Shown: positions 11,147-21,388 of the stretch, piece after piece | Layout: each line of letters begins with the position of its first letter | How positions within the stretch are numbered: the first letter of the stretch is position 1 | From: Symbiodinium natans | Lineage: Eukaryota > Sar > Dinophyceae > Suessiales > Symbiodiniaceae | Assembly: GCA_905221605.1 (NCBI GenBank) | Contig: CAJNDS010002343.1 | Span: 415,583-479,582, forward strand | DNA length: 64,000 nucleotides | Direction: 5' to 3' | Position numbers and translations under genes: made by a program | Notes under the pieces: model-generated | Told to the model about the DNA's origin: nothing | Database searches by the model: none | What the model saw: only the letters and a program-made list of their open reading frames with translations

Positions 11147-11468
11147 GATGGCAAGCAATGGGATGTGCTGTAAGCTCCATGTGAGGACTCGAGAGCTGCT
11201 TACCCAGGCCAAAGTGCAGGAACCTTGGCTTTCCCCCCAAAGCCATGGTCATCGAGGACAGAGCAAACAGAGCAAGCAGAGCAAGCATGCTTCATGCAAT
11301 CGCAGCCGTTCTTGCTCTATTTCCTTCCCACAACATGCATATGGCGTCAGACTTTGCAGTCTGCCAAGGCTTTTGTTCCGGCATTGAAGTCCGACACAGC
11401 CTGACAAGTTGTACCCACTATTCCACCCTCGGCACAGCGCTTCGTTAGAATTCGCAATTCGTTTCGCC

Positions 11469-14171
11469 ATGAGTCTGTTGGGCGCGGGCTATGATGACAG
11501 CGAGGGCGAAGAAAGTGCCGAACCGGCAGAGGCGAAAGTGCAGGCACGTGACTCCATTTTGCCGCGTTGTCCCGCTTTGTGCATTCTGCTCCTCAGTTGC
11601 CAGGTCGGGGCGGTCGGGGAGCCATCCCCAAATTCAGACACTGGTCGCACGCCCTGGAGAATCACTGCCTCCCATTCTAAAGACCACGTCTGTCTGCTTA
11701 GGTGGTGACCTGCAATCAGACGAAGCCTTGCTCAAGAAGAAGAAGGTCGCTTCAAGCCTGGCGTTTGCGCTGGTTTTTGCCCTTCCATGTGCATGATGAA
11801 GCTTGTCTGGCAGATTGACTATTCAAAGCTGCCTATGTCAAGGCACGAGTTTTGCATGCCCAGTTGTTCCATGCCGTCATCTTGCACTTTAGACAGGATT
11901 TCCAGAATTGTCCACAGGAAGGGAGGAAAGTTTTGGTAGCCCTAAACCCTAAACCCTAAACCCTAAACCCTAAACCCTAAACCCTAAACCCAAACCCTAA
12001 ACCCTAAACCCTAAACCCTAAACCCTAAACCCTAAACCCTAAACGCTTGTGCCAGTGTGAGAGTCGAAACCCTAAACCCTAAACCCTAAACCCTTTTGGT
12101 AGCATGTCTCCGCAGCGCAGGCGGCTGAGCTTCGAGACGCCTCCCCAGATCGAGCAAGAGGAAGCACCCTTGAGGAAGGCGCCAGCGCACCAACAAGTTC
12201 TTGTTGCGGTCATTTCAAAAGGGGTTTCCCGGAAATAGGGGTACCTTATGGGGGGGTGCTTTTTACAAGGGAATCCTATTATTTGGGGGGTTTTTCGTAA
12301 AACCCCCAAATGAAACTGCTGACCCTCCCGTCAGGCAGCAGAGTTGGCGGCCAATCCGGTCGGCCAAAGTTTGCTTGCAGCTTTGCCTCCACCCAAGGCC
12401 TGCTTCCCAGAGTAGGATGTATGCTTTGGGATGTTCCAGCTTGTGCTAACAGTCCTCAATAGGGAGAATAGTACCCCCCGATTATGATCCCTAGTAAGGA
12501 CTGCTAGTCTTGGGGGGAACATCCCAAGGTATGCTACTATCCCACAGGCCTTTCAAGTATGTTCTTGATCAGGTCACGCTGGGGAAGGAATCTGGATCGA
12601 GCTCCATTCGGCTGGATCTGGAAGATGACGCTGGGCAAAATTGCGTGCACGCCTCTTTCCTGGGGGTCATTTGCGGGTCTGTCATGCCATCTGAGGTGAA
12701 GCCAGCCAGGCCTAGAAAACGGCTCAGCAAGTGTGCCAGGCAACATCAGGCAGTGAGTGACCGAGCGGCCAGGAACAAGAGCACGGTGCCAGTGGAGGGA
12801 CTTCTCCGTCCAGACAATTACACAGACTTGGACGAGGAGGCCTCGCCATTCGCCACACATCCAAATGCTCCGCATCTCTGCCCAAAGAGCCCAATATCCC
12901 TGAATTAAGGAATATGCCTTATCATAATAAGGATCCCTTTATAATTTCAGCTATATTCTTAATTAAGGGGTACTGGGCTCTCTGGGCATGTATCTGAAGT
13001 TGCTCTCGGCTCTTGAAGCGATGGTGGTAAATGATTTCGATCACGCCGTCGATGTCTGACGACAGGCTGCGCAAGTGCCTGACAACGTCCTCAACCATCC
13101 TATGTTCTCGGCCGACACGTTGCTTGCTTCAACGAGCCTCGAGACGTTTCACCTTCTTTGCATGACAAAAGTTGAAAACCATATTCCTTGTGATGTATAG
13201 ACTTTTGCAGTATCCCAGGGCGCAGCCGGACGGTCCATCCGTAGACGACCTTCTGGAGTTGTCGCTTCGCTACGCTTGGGACGTGAAGAACTAACATGTG
13301 GAGTTCACAAATTCCCCTACTTTCGGAAACCCCATGTGGGTGTGTGGCAACTAAACAGCAGGATGCCGGTCATTTTGCATCCAAGGAGAAAGCCTCGGCA
13401 GTTTGTCGAGGTCAACGCAGATGATATGAAGGCAAACTAGCTACTCAGTCACACTTGACCCCTGCATGGGATTTGTGGAGCAGACCTTGCATGACCGTGA
13501 CTGCAGGTGGCGGGTGCAAACGGAATGCACATGCATATTTGGCATGGACGGCTGCATGCATGGCTTCGTGAGGACCCCGACTGGTACATGAAAAACCAGA
13601 TTGCCGCTGGCCCCGGGCTTCTGGCAAAGAAGCGGGTGTCCGATGACGTCTCCATGTGCGCCAGTGGTTCGCAGATGCCTTCTTGTTGCATACTCCCAGC
13701 TGTTGCAGTGGAGGTTTGATGGAAGAGGTTGGCGTCAGACTACGCATGCAAACCCCAGCAAAACCCAGAAGCGGAAGCACCAGATCAATTGGCTACCTGG
13801 CTGCAACTGGTTGCTTGTCGTCGGTCTGCTGAAGACCGAACCAGGATGCACGTGTGGCCTTGCCAATCTGTTGTTCATTTGAACAGTTAGATGGTGGAGC
13901 AGCAGCAGCAGCAGTAGCCGTACGTAATCGTGGTGGTGGTGGTGGTGGCAGTGGTAATGGTAGGAGTAGGAGTAGGAGTAGGAGTAGGAGTAGGAGTTGG
14001 ACTCGGACTCGGACTCGGAGTAGGAGTAGCGGTATTGGTGGTGGCGGTCGTGGGAGTGTTCTGAGGCTTGCGACTGAAGCCATGGAACAAGAAGCCGAGA
14101 TGCTGGATCGCGGACAGCAAAAGATTTTGTCGAAGGCCTGCGGGGAAAAGTATTTGGTTCTATACGACTAA
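11469..14171 (+). CDS. PRCC-like: PRCC-like protein (proline-rich, spliceosome-associated family), ten exons
   Basis: Exons: 11469-11543, 11604-11643, 11702-11745, 12116-12208, 12335-12411, 12548 to about 12860 (inner structure unresolved), 13211-13282, 13507-13647, 13709-13791 and 14066-14171. Phases match at seven junctions: introns 1-5, 8 and 9. The introns around the unresolved exon 6 (6 and 7) were not checked. Donors are mostly GT, with GC at 11544 and 13792. The product starts MSLLGAGYDDSEGEESAEPA, an acidic start typical of PRCC. It then has SLLAALPPPK, a PRCC-type Leu/Pro motif, and near the end QKRKHQINWLATEAMEQEAE, which matches the conserved KRKHQI-helix block of the PRCC family. 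That block runs on to LSKACGEKY where relatives have a KA...KYG ending. In animals PRCC is nuclear and linked to pre-mRNA splicing. The start is the first ATG with a good acidic N-terminus. The exact C-terminus after 14150 could involve a further exon. Confidence 0.72.
11938..12095. repeat. Telomere-like (CCCTAAA)n arrays inside a PRCC-like gene intron
   Basis: Two blocks (about 11938-12044 and 12068-12095) lie in the intron between exons 11702-11745 and 12116-12208, with the C-rich strand in the sense direction. The acceptor follows about 15 bases after the second block. Confidence 0.95.
12221..12308. mobile_element. Introner-like element, family C, copy 3 (inside an intron)
   Basis: It begins GGGGTTTCCCGGAAATAGGG and ends TTTTTCGTAAAACCCCC, with internal GGGGGGTGC and ATTTGGGGGG. 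It lies in the PRCC-like intron 12209-12334, between two phase-0 exons. Confidence 0.68.
12419..12535. mobile_element. Introner-like element, family B, copy 1, with target-site duplication
   Basis: Inverted ends CTTTGGGATGTTCC and GGAACATCCCAAGG are flanked by the direct repeat GTATGCT at 12419-12425 and 12529-12535. It makes up about 117 of the 136 bases of the PRCC-like intron 12412-12547, leaving only the GT donor with a few bases, and the CCCACAG acceptor. Confidence 0.78.
12880..12987. mobile_element. Inverted-repeat element, family A, copy 1
   Basis: Nearly palindromic: GCCCAAAGAGCCCAATATCC at the left and its inverse GGGGTACTGGGCTCTCTGGGC at the right, with TTAATTAAGG-like inner arms. 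It lies in the PRCC-like gene between coding at 12860 and 13211. Copies occur at 17.2 and 25.7 kb. Confidence 0.7.
13912..14040. repeat. GGTGGT / GGAGTA microsatellite in intron
   Basis: Tandem GGTGGT, GTAGGA and CGGACT units within the last PRCC-like intron (13792-14065). Gly/Arg/Ser-rich frames across it are repeat products. Confidence 0.85.
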
Positions 14172-14621
14172 ATCCTGCCGGCACGTGCGCGGTCTGTTGC
14201 AAGTTGAAGATCACAGCGGTCTCAGACCGGAAAATTGCTAGGCCTGTCGGAGACTTCCATCTTATGTGCTAGGCGCAGACACACGCCAAGTATGGCTGGT
14301 GAAGTCCGCTGGTGAAGTCCGCAGCGTGTCGACGTTGCCTCCTGAAGACTTGCAAGGCCCAGCCTGGCGAGCAGCACGGTTAGTATTCTTGCAGCCTCCT
14401 GCTTGCAAAAGACTGTGCAGGTGCCGCAGGTCCCAACGGCCAACTTTGAATGGGCCCTGGATGTTGTGAGATGGCACAAAGTGCCTTCTTGTAGCTGCCG
14501 AGAGAATCACAGCAGTTTCAGGCTCAGGGTGCACCTTGCAAAACAAATCGCCGTGTGCCTTTGGATCTTGCCACCATCGACCTGTGGGAACGAGTGCGGG
14601 AACCATTCAAGCAAGAACCAC
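14172..14621. other. No gene recognised
   Basis: Overlapping open frames of 65-115 codons on both strands and a small tandem GTGAAGTCCGC duplication near 14300. None has splice or motif support. Confidence 0.3.
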
Positions 14622-14960
14622 TGAGGTGCGAAACTTCATCGACATCCCTCCATCGGCTTCTCCACGCAAGCCAGTCTACCCGTTCATGGCCCCTTGCCAC
14701 GAAAGAGTGACCAGCGCAGTGCCGGCTTGCAGCATTCAGCCACGACCTAGTGCCTCTGATGCCAGGTGCCAGGGACAGCAGTTCGCTCGCAGGTCTCGCA
14801 GTGCAATGGCTTGTGGCATCTTGTGATATTCGTGACTCTACATGTACTTCTCAGAGTCTCAGGTGCAGCCTTCCCAGGCCTGCCCCATCACCACCCACAG
14901 CACAGGCTCCAAAAGCTTCTGAACATTGTCGAGCAAGGGGATGCGTTGCTTTTCCAGTAG
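14622..14960 (+). CDS. Candidate coding segments upstream of the 15.7 kb exons
   Basis: One frame from about 14632 reads NFIDIPPSASPRKPVYPFMA, rich in Pro and Ser. A second segment after the CTCAG acceptor near 14860 reads HPQHRLQKLLNIVEQGDALL and stops at 14958-14960, with a possible GC donor after EQGD in phase 0. Both could be 5' exons of the gene at 15693-16210. A minus-strand frame over 14859-15074 is an alternative. Confidence 0.33.
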
Positions 14961-15692
14961 CAGGACTGACTGGGTACGTCCAGCGACCAGTTCACTCTGC
15001 GGTCCTTCGGGTGCGCTGCCGTCATTGACAGCCCGAAATTCTGGGGCAGCCACTCTCCACTGAGGTCGCCACACCCCCGCAGACAGTCCGAGCTCCAGCG
15101 CTGAGCTAAGATGCGTGTGGAAGTCAACTCAGCGTGCAAGTGCTGCAGAGAGGGGATGTGTGACCGGGGGAGAGGTATTGTTTTTGGCTGCAGCATCTGG
15201 AAAGGCCCAATGTGTTGAATTACAATGCAAGAAACCAGGAGACGCTGTAATTTACAGCATGCTGTGCGGTGAAGCACCGTGCCACTGCGCATTTCACAGC
15301 ACTTGAAGCCTGTGCGGAGATGTCGAGCACTTCGAGAAGCTGTGATTCACAGCATGGAGCCATCGCATGCGCCAAACGATGCAATGTTTAGCAGCGGTCG
15401 AACATCTCGAAATGCACATCCGAAACCTTAAAGGGGATCCGCCCTACAAGGAATAGAAGTGTACCATGTCGAAGAGGGATAGGCCTGTGTCTTTCAGCAT
15501 TGTGAGGCTTCGGCGGCGCCGCAAGTTAATGGTGCCTAGGCTTGCTACCCGTGCATTGAAGAAGAGAACATGCTGTATCCTGCTTGTCTCGCTTGAGTTG
15601 CTGGCTTGTTCTCTGTCAAGGGATGACATAAAAACATCAGGGTTCATATGCCCCGGCTTGTCCTGGCAGTGTGGCTCGGACCAGCTAGACAG

Positions 15693-16210
15693 GTGGCAGC
15701 AACAACGGAACAGGGGGAGGGCAATCGGGCCCAACTGATTCCGGTTCTGGGCCAGATCAGAGATCTGAAGAGGCAAGATGAAGGGAAGATGGAGAATGGA
15801 GAGGCGCGCTCTATACAAGTCTGGCATCGGGACCTCATCTACTGGTATCAGCTCAACTGCCAAAAGGTGTTGTCTTTTTGCCTGCTTCCCTGTGTTTGGA
15901 GAGTATGCAGCCTCAATTCATGAATACATTGGATGGTCCTGAATGCCGGAATGCCATCATGAACAAGTGCAGGTGCAACGAAAATTAGGAAGCGATGCTG
16001 TGCAAGCTACTCCAAGTTCATGCTTGTCTGAAGTGTGCAGGTGCACGACCATGCAAACGGCGGGAGCATTCTCGCCAGCAGGGACGAAAACAAACGACAG
16101 GTTGAAAAGATCATTCGGAAGGGGGGGAGGTGGAGACTCGGTTCATCAAGGATGCATTGGCCGGGGAAGGGGCAAAGGAAAAAAAGAGTTGTTTGCTTAT
16201 GTTTGAGAGA
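15693..16210 (+). CDS. Two phase-matched exons of an unrecognised charged protein
   Basis: Exon 15693-15866 has an AG acceptor at 15691-15692, a GT donor at 15867 and phase 0 at both ends. It encodes LGQIRDLKRQDEGKMENGEA and VWHRDLIYWYQLNCQK. Exon 16041-16210 follows after a 174-nt intron, also in phase 0, and reads VHDHANGGSILASRDENKRQ. A G7 run at 16121-16127 then breaks the better-reading frame: with one base fewer or two more, it would continue GGEVETRFIKDALAGEG. No family recognised. Confidence 0.5.
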
Positions 16211-17001
16211 GTAAAGTGAGTGTTGCATCACATCGCCCCTTCAAAACGCTTGAAATCAGGGTGGGGGGGTGCGGCATGAAGTATTGCAACCAGGAGGGTT
16301 TGCGAAATGGGGGGGGGGGAGGGGTGACGGCCTGAAAGCATGCCATCTGAGATCGCCGTGTCTTTTTCAGGAGTCGCGCGGGCAAGAAAGTGCAACTGTG
16401 GCTTCTGGGATGTGCTTCCATGTCTACTTGTGCAGTGGAGTGAGGTGGGTGAAAGCAAACTCGAATTGTGGCCATCATGCGAAGTTTGAATGCTGCCACT
16501 GTATCAAGTATCGCACACCTCCTGTGCAAAAACGTAAAACCGCAGTGGAGACCCATTTTTCCATTCCACACTTGTCCCTTCTTCGCTTGGGGGGCCGCCT
16601 CCATTTTTTCGGTTTCGCACTCGTTCTTCGCTCCGCAAGGGCCCGAAACCCGTATAGGCTCAGCAACGCCAAGCATATGCTGAGCCTAGGCCTGGGAGAG
16701 CATAACAGAACGGCTCATCATAAGAAAGCGTCATAAGACAACAGCGAAGGCAAAGAAAAAATGGGAAAACCAGGGCCAAAATAACCGCTTCCAGCAGCTC
16801 GTAGTAACTGTGCTGTAGACCTTGTGCTTTTGGGACCAAATCGTTGAAGCAGTGCACCCGTAAAGGATTAAAGGATTGGAAGCGGCAGCACAAAGCTGTT
16901 TGCATGGGCAGCAAAAGATAAAGGCCTTTTCTCACTCCTCCAGGATGAGGGCAAAGCCGGTCGCAACTAAGCGGGTTCCCTGCGCCTGGGATCACCTCGG
17001 C

Positions 17002-17003
<2 letters not shown>
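16211..17003. other. Unassigned stretch with long open frames on both strands
   Basis: A plus-strand frame of 155 codons (16269-16736) and a minus-strand frame of 159 codons (16197-16676) overlap. Both are Cys/Ser/Leu-rich and neither has splice sites, motifs or obvious codon preference, so both may be chance. Confidence 0.3.

Positions 17004-17031
<28 letters not shown>
17004..17031. repeat. (AG)n microsatellite
   Basis: Fourteen AG units in a row. Confidence 0.97.
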
Positions 17032-17035
<4 letters not shown>

Positions 17036-17148
17036 GACAACGTGGCCCAATCCCCATGTCACCAATGGTCATGCTGACACGAGAGCATGGCTGAGGCCCA
17101 ACCGCTCTTGAGGCCAGCTATGGCAGCTCAAGGTGGACCTTCAGCACG

Positions 17149-17275
17149 GGAGTTCCCAGAGAGCCCAAATACCCCTTAATTAAGGAATACAGCCTAATTC
17201 ATAAAGGGATCCTTATTATGATTTAAGGAATATTCTTTAGTTAAGGGGCATTGGGCTCTTTGGGTTCTGGAGTTC
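17149..17275. mobile_element. Inverted-repeat element, family A, copy 2
   Basis: The palindromic core spans 17155-17264. It begins CCCAGAGAGCCCAAATACCC and ends with the inverse, with TTAATTAAGGAATA-type inner arms. Flanking GGAGTTC at 17149-17155 and 17269-17275 may be a 7-bp target duplication. It lies downstream of the minus-strand gene at 17454. Confidence 0.7.
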
Positions 17276-17381
17276 AAAAATCTTCCGTCCCAAGTTGCGC
17301 AGTCTTTGGCGGAGTCGAAGGTCCCCCGATGTCTCCAGCCTGGTCCAAAGCTTAGCAGCATCTGGTCATGTCCAGATGTTG

Positions 17382-17427
17382 AAACCCTAAACCCTAAGCC
17401 CTAAGCCCTAAACCCTAAACCCTAAAG
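17382..17427. repeat. Short telomere-like (CCCTAAA)n array
   Basis: Six units, two of them CCCTAAG, lying 27 bases beyond the stop of the minus-strand gene that ends at 17454. Confidence 0.93.
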
Positions 17428-17453
17428 CTGTGGAAGAGCCAAAGCGCAATGTT

Positions 17454-18036
17454 TCAGGCATTGGCAGCTGGGTCCTTGTGCAATGTCTTCAAGGTAGCTT
17501 GGTGGACCAGGCCGTGAACCAACTCCGGCAAAATCTCCGTTTTGAGTGCTGACACACGCTCGAGGCAGCTAGCCGTTCTGCCGAAGTCGGAGCAGGAGGG
17601 GTTCCTATAATGAGGATTTTGGCATTTGGGGGTGTACGAGGGGGTACCCCCAATTATGGGAAAGGCCGATTTTTCTGGCAGGTGTCCACTCCGGGAAAAT
17701 GTTCCCTTTTACACCTTCCGAGAGCTGCCAGTGGCAAGGACACGTGGAACCAACTGAACCATGCCCAGAGAGTTGAGATGAATACATGGTCGGTTTTGCT
17801 CAATGCCTCCAGTTTTTTGTTCTGGCTATCCTGGCCGTGGTTTCTGCCCCGAAACCAATTCCAGAGAAACAATGATCTCTGTACCTGACTAGCTCAGCTA
17901 CTTGGAATAAAGGCTCTGGCAACACTCATCGCGGTCTTGGCTTTCAAGAGATGGATAGCCTGGATAGCCATCCGAATTTGTTTTTGCACGTCTCTGCCAT
18001 GAGAGCGCCAATGAATCTTGCACGAAAGTGTTTCAG
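17454..18036 (-). CDS. C-terminal part of an unrecognised minus-strand gene (three exons)
   Basis: Exons in transcript order: 18036-17942, 17830-17715 and 17577-17454. The introns are 111 nt (GC-AG) and 137 nt (GT-AG) and all phases match. The product reads DVQKQIRMAIQAIHLLK, then DSQNKKLEALSKTDHVFIST with a following hydrophobic stretch (LWAWFSWFHVSLPLAALG), then CLERVSALKTEILPELVHGL, and ends KDPAANA before a TGA. The hydrophobic stretch may be a membrane segment or a buried helix. The second intron contains a family C element. Upstream exons beyond 18036 were not found. Confidence 0.5.
17598..17668. mobile_element. Introner-like element, family C, copy 4 (inside a minus-strand intron)
   Basis: It begins GGGGTTCCTATAATGAGG, ends GGGGGTACCCCCAATTATGG, and sits inside the intron 17578-17714 of the minus-strand gene. 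It is shorter than the other copies. Confidence 0.62.
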
Positions 18037-18164
18037 CTGCAGGCAATGACAACCATCCGCATTTGGTCGTCAGGGCTGTTAGATCGCAGTATATGCGTGG
18101 TTCCGCTTTTTTTTTTGAGTTGTTTTTTGTTTTTAGCAAGCCTTACCAAGAGCACCCTAAACCA

Positions 18165-18421
18165 TGCAAAACCCTGAACCCTAAAACCAAACTAACCCTC
18201 CAAAAAGCTCTAAGCTTTAGGGTTTAGGGATAGGGTGCTTTAGGGCTGAAGGTGTTGAGGGCTAATTTGCCCGGGGAGGGGGGGGGTGGTTCTAGGGCTT
18301 GGAGCGTTCTGCTTTAGGGTGGGTTCAGGGTTTAAGATTCGGCCTTCTTCAGGGCTTTAGGGGAGTTTTAATTTTAAACTACAAAATGTGGCTAGGCGGG
18401 TGGCAAAAAAGCCACCCCGCC

Positions 18422-18450
<29 letters not shown>
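18165..18450. repeat. Degenerate telomere-like units plus a C tract and A tract
   Basis: Scattered CCCTGAACCCTAAAA and TTTAGGG units of both orientations (18165-18240) are followed by a run of about 27 C and then 10 A at 18416-18452. No gene is supported. Confidence 0.6.
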
Positions 18451-18453
<3 letters not shown>

Positions 18454-18589
18454 AACAAAACAAACTTACAAACAACAAAGAAAGACAAACATTATGGGTT
18501 CCGTTAGTTTTGGTACCAACATGCAGCATGCGGTATAGTGTTGTAGACATCTGCATGGGTATGTTTCCCCTATACAACCCCCTATATGC

Positions 18590-18750
18590 CTTGCATCGTC
18601 CCTACACACCTAAGTCGCCCCTAAATAACCCCTTGACAGCCCCTAAATCGCCCCTGAGCCCCGAAATAACCCCCTAAATAACCACTAAGGTCCCTTGTAA
18701 GGGGTCCCTAAGTAGTAACCCCTTGCAAGGGTCCCTAATTTAGTCCCTTG
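18590..18750. repeat. Degenerate CCCCTAAATAA-type tandem repeat
   Basis: CCCCTAAAT, CCCCTGAG, CCCCTTG and CCCTAAGT units recur every 10-25 bases. It also contains small inverted pairs such as GGTCCCTTGTAAGGGGTCCC. It differs from the 7-mer telomere repeat and may be a satellite remnant. Confidence 0.5.
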
Positions 18751-18813
18751 GTATGTTGCCTGGCGGCGAAGTGGCGGCCCTGGAGCGCACCGGAAAAGTA
18801 TCTGACGTTGGCA

Positions 18814-18928
18814 GTTCATGTTGGGGACCTTGCCCCCTTATGCGGACCGTCCTTAATAGGGATTATAATGGGACTGTGATCCCTTTTAAGGCCTGTTAGC
18901 ATAAGGGGGAACATCCCAAAGTTCATGT
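18814..18928. mobile_element. Family B element, copy 2, with target-site duplication
   Basis: The right end TAAGGGGGAACATCCCAAAG matches the other copies. The left end TTGGGGACCTTGCCCCCTTA is diverged. The 8-bp direct repeat GTTCATGT flanks it at 18814-18821 and 18921-18928. The inner CCTTAATAGGGATTATAATG is shared with copies 1 and 3. Confidence 0.75.
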
Positions 18929-19420
18929 CTAGACATGCGCACGAAAAAACAAAGCATGTGCGAACTCGTGTCACGAGTGCCAGTTGGCGGAGCTTGCGAA
19001 TCCTTTTTGGCATGGAGGCTCAACCCCCGAATGTTTCGTTTCACCGATGAGGAAGCAGCATGGCTGCTGCTGTGACGGCGCCTAGGCTGCATATTACCTA
19101 TTGGCAGCACATGCGGCAGCCCCCCGCAGCTGCATGTTGGCAATCTGCCAGTCAGAATTGCCAGGCCGTGTCGCCGTTGCAGCTGGCACCGCTCCACCCA
19201 AAGTGGTAGAGGAATTGCAGTAGATCCCAGTAAAGAGATCATTGTTTGTGCTGTCCAAATTGAGAGACGAGAGACCTTAGTGGTGGCCCTGGGCCAGTCT
19301 TGATAATGATGGCAGTACCGATGTGACACCTGATGCATAAGATCTACGAACCCACAGCATCACACCATGCACGCAGAATCCAGTTCATAGCAATGGACTG
19401 CTTTCTCTCCAGCTTGGCAG

Positions 19421-20215
19421 GTGTCAGCCTCTGTTTGGGGTGACGTTCTGCAGGCGTGCTGTGACGCCACCCAGCCAAAGCGTGCCTTTGCAAGGTCTTC
19501 TCCTCGCACGGAGTCAAGATGCGAGCCCGACAAGTTGTGCTTTCGCAAGGGCCAGAACTGCACAAAAACACCTTCAAAAACAAAGACCGAGCAGCTTAAA
19601 GTCGGTGTTTCTGCGCAGCTTGTGCCTAGACTAGGCTGCTCTCTGTCACGAGTTGCGGGCACAGCCAGGCGGTCGTGTTGGGCAACGACTTCCTGTCGCC
19701 AGGGCCTGGGCAAGCGCAGCGCGGCACTCCCTGCAAGCAGTTGCATGATGTTGCATTTGCAAAGCATCAGGTCGTTTGCCGCACCCTTATTTAACGACAC
19801 GCACGCAATGTGCAAAATTGGCCAGCACGGCACCATGGAAAACCTCCGACGGTCGCATAAGGTTGCGGTCAGCGGCGATGCCCATCAAGCCAAAGTTGCG
19901 CAGGTGCAGATGCTGCCCCCGGCCCCACAGAGAAGCCAGCAATGCCGACAGTTGTCAGGACCTATTTCGCCAGGAAGCCTGGAACTCAGCAAAGGCATGT
20001 CGTCCAAGGGAAGCACTAAATAGATGCGGTTCTCCACTGCAGGTGCGGTACGAACGATCGCTGCAAATACGTGAAGACATTCGTGACGTCAACAAATGCA
20101 TGTGCCTTGTCGGCATATTTAGAGGACTTCACCGCTGTGGGCGATGCTTTGTGATGGCCAATGCTAAGGATGGAGAGCGCAAGGTGCCCAGTTCGAAGTG
20201 GGCCAGAGCTTTTAT
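19421..20215 (+). CDS. Long open frames, possible exons, unrecognised
   Basis: A frame of about 200 codons from 19421 starts after a TTGGCAG acceptor with VSASVWGDVLQACCDATQPK and has a GT donor near 19496. A second frame from about 20044 reads VRYERSLQIREDIRDVNKCM. The opposite strand across 20016-20348 also reads well (KYADKAHAFVDVTNVFTYLQ), so the strand is not certain. Confidence 0.3.
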
Positions 20216-20641
20216 GGCAGTGGCGAACTTCTTTCAGCACAGACTCGAAGGTCCAAACCCATGTCCTCATGGGCAGCATCATTCTTGCCGTGTGCTTCAG
20301 CATGTCGATCGAAGGGTACCCGGGTGTTCGCACGGACCGCTGGCACATTGTGTGGCAGTGTGGCAGTAGTCATCATGCTTATGCAAAAGCCTGGGTTTGT
20401 AGTCGGTCGATCTGCCCCAAACAAGTCGTTTAGAAGTTTGGTTTGTGCTAATTTCTTGGTGTCAGGAGCGCTTGCTGGACCTGCTTTGGCTGCTTTTCAC
20501 ATCTTGGGCCTCAACGATGCGGGCCCAGCATGAGATGATGTGGCATGGACACGCAGATTCGTCCCGTGGCGGAGCAACCAGCCGGTTGCAGCTGAGCTGA
20601 GGTTCACTTTTGTGGCTTTGTGGCTGGCCCTACGCTTTCAG

Positions 20642-21121
20642 ATGAAGATTTCAGGAAGTGCACGCGAACGCTTGCTGCGGTCTGCAGCTTTGTCTGTTGT
20701 CTTTCGGCTGATGCGTTCTCATGTAGTCAAGTGGGTGTAGGATGGGGGGGGGGGCGCTGACATTCAGGCGCCATCGATTCATGGTTCCTGACGATCTTGT
20801 TGTTGGCAAGTGGCGGTCTGAGCTGGCGCAGAGGGACAGAGCCACCAGACGCGTTCCGGCTTCGATTCCTGTTGTGAGCTGGGGCTGCCAGGATGGGTGG
20901 GGAAAACTTGGTCAACCAGATGGCAAACTTCCACAGTTGGGCGCCTTCAGCTGCAGTTGCCGAGTTCTTTCGCAGGGTCTGCTGGCGAAACATCCAGAAC
21001 AGATGTGATCTGGCAGGTGCTTGAAACCATGGATGACATGGTGTCAGCCCAGACAGACGAGGAGCCCCTAGGAAGGCAACTCACACAACCTGCAAGAATC
21101 AGAAGGGCGCGCACACGTTGA
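20642..21121 (+). CDS. Candidate exons of an unrecognised protein ending at 21121
   Basis: Segment 20642-20734 (SGSARERLLRSAALSVVFRL) lies between a TTTCAG acceptor and a GT donor. Segment 20770-20880 reads HRFMVPDDLVVGKWRSELAQ. Near 20897 a different frame reads ENLVNQMANFHSWAPSAAVA then EFFRR. A last segment reads VLETMDDMVSAQTDEEPL and stops at 21119-21121. The frames change over distances too short for ordinary introns, so this is either a gene with very small introns, a decaying gene, or affected by indels. Confidence 0.38.
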
Positions 21122-21189
21122 AGGAGACGCTGCGCGAGAAGTGCCAGCCCATCTTCTTGAAGCACCTCATCCTCTAAGTGACCATTTGG

Positions 21190-21228
21190 GTCTGTTCAGG
21201 GTTTAGGGTTCAGGGTTTAGGGTTCAAG
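21190..21228. repeat. Short telomere-like (TTTAGGG) array
   Basis: Alternating GGGTTTAGGG and GGGTTCAGGG units on the plus strand. Confidence 0.85.
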
Positions 21229-21388
21229 ACAGAGCCCGGATGCAAAAAGGGTTCAAGACATCCTCCCGCTGTTTGAGGCAAGCTGCTCGCCCACTCCGCG
21301 TCCCCGTGCCTCGCCCGGTGAGTGTCATACACTCCTCAAACGCACGAGTGTCGCGTGGAGTCACAGGTGGAAAGCTTGGATGTGAAGG

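Noticed and set aside
16660-17040. 126-codon minus-strand frame beginning with Ser-Leu repeats
   Set aside because: The start is the (AG)n microsatellite and the rest overlaps other frames without splice support.
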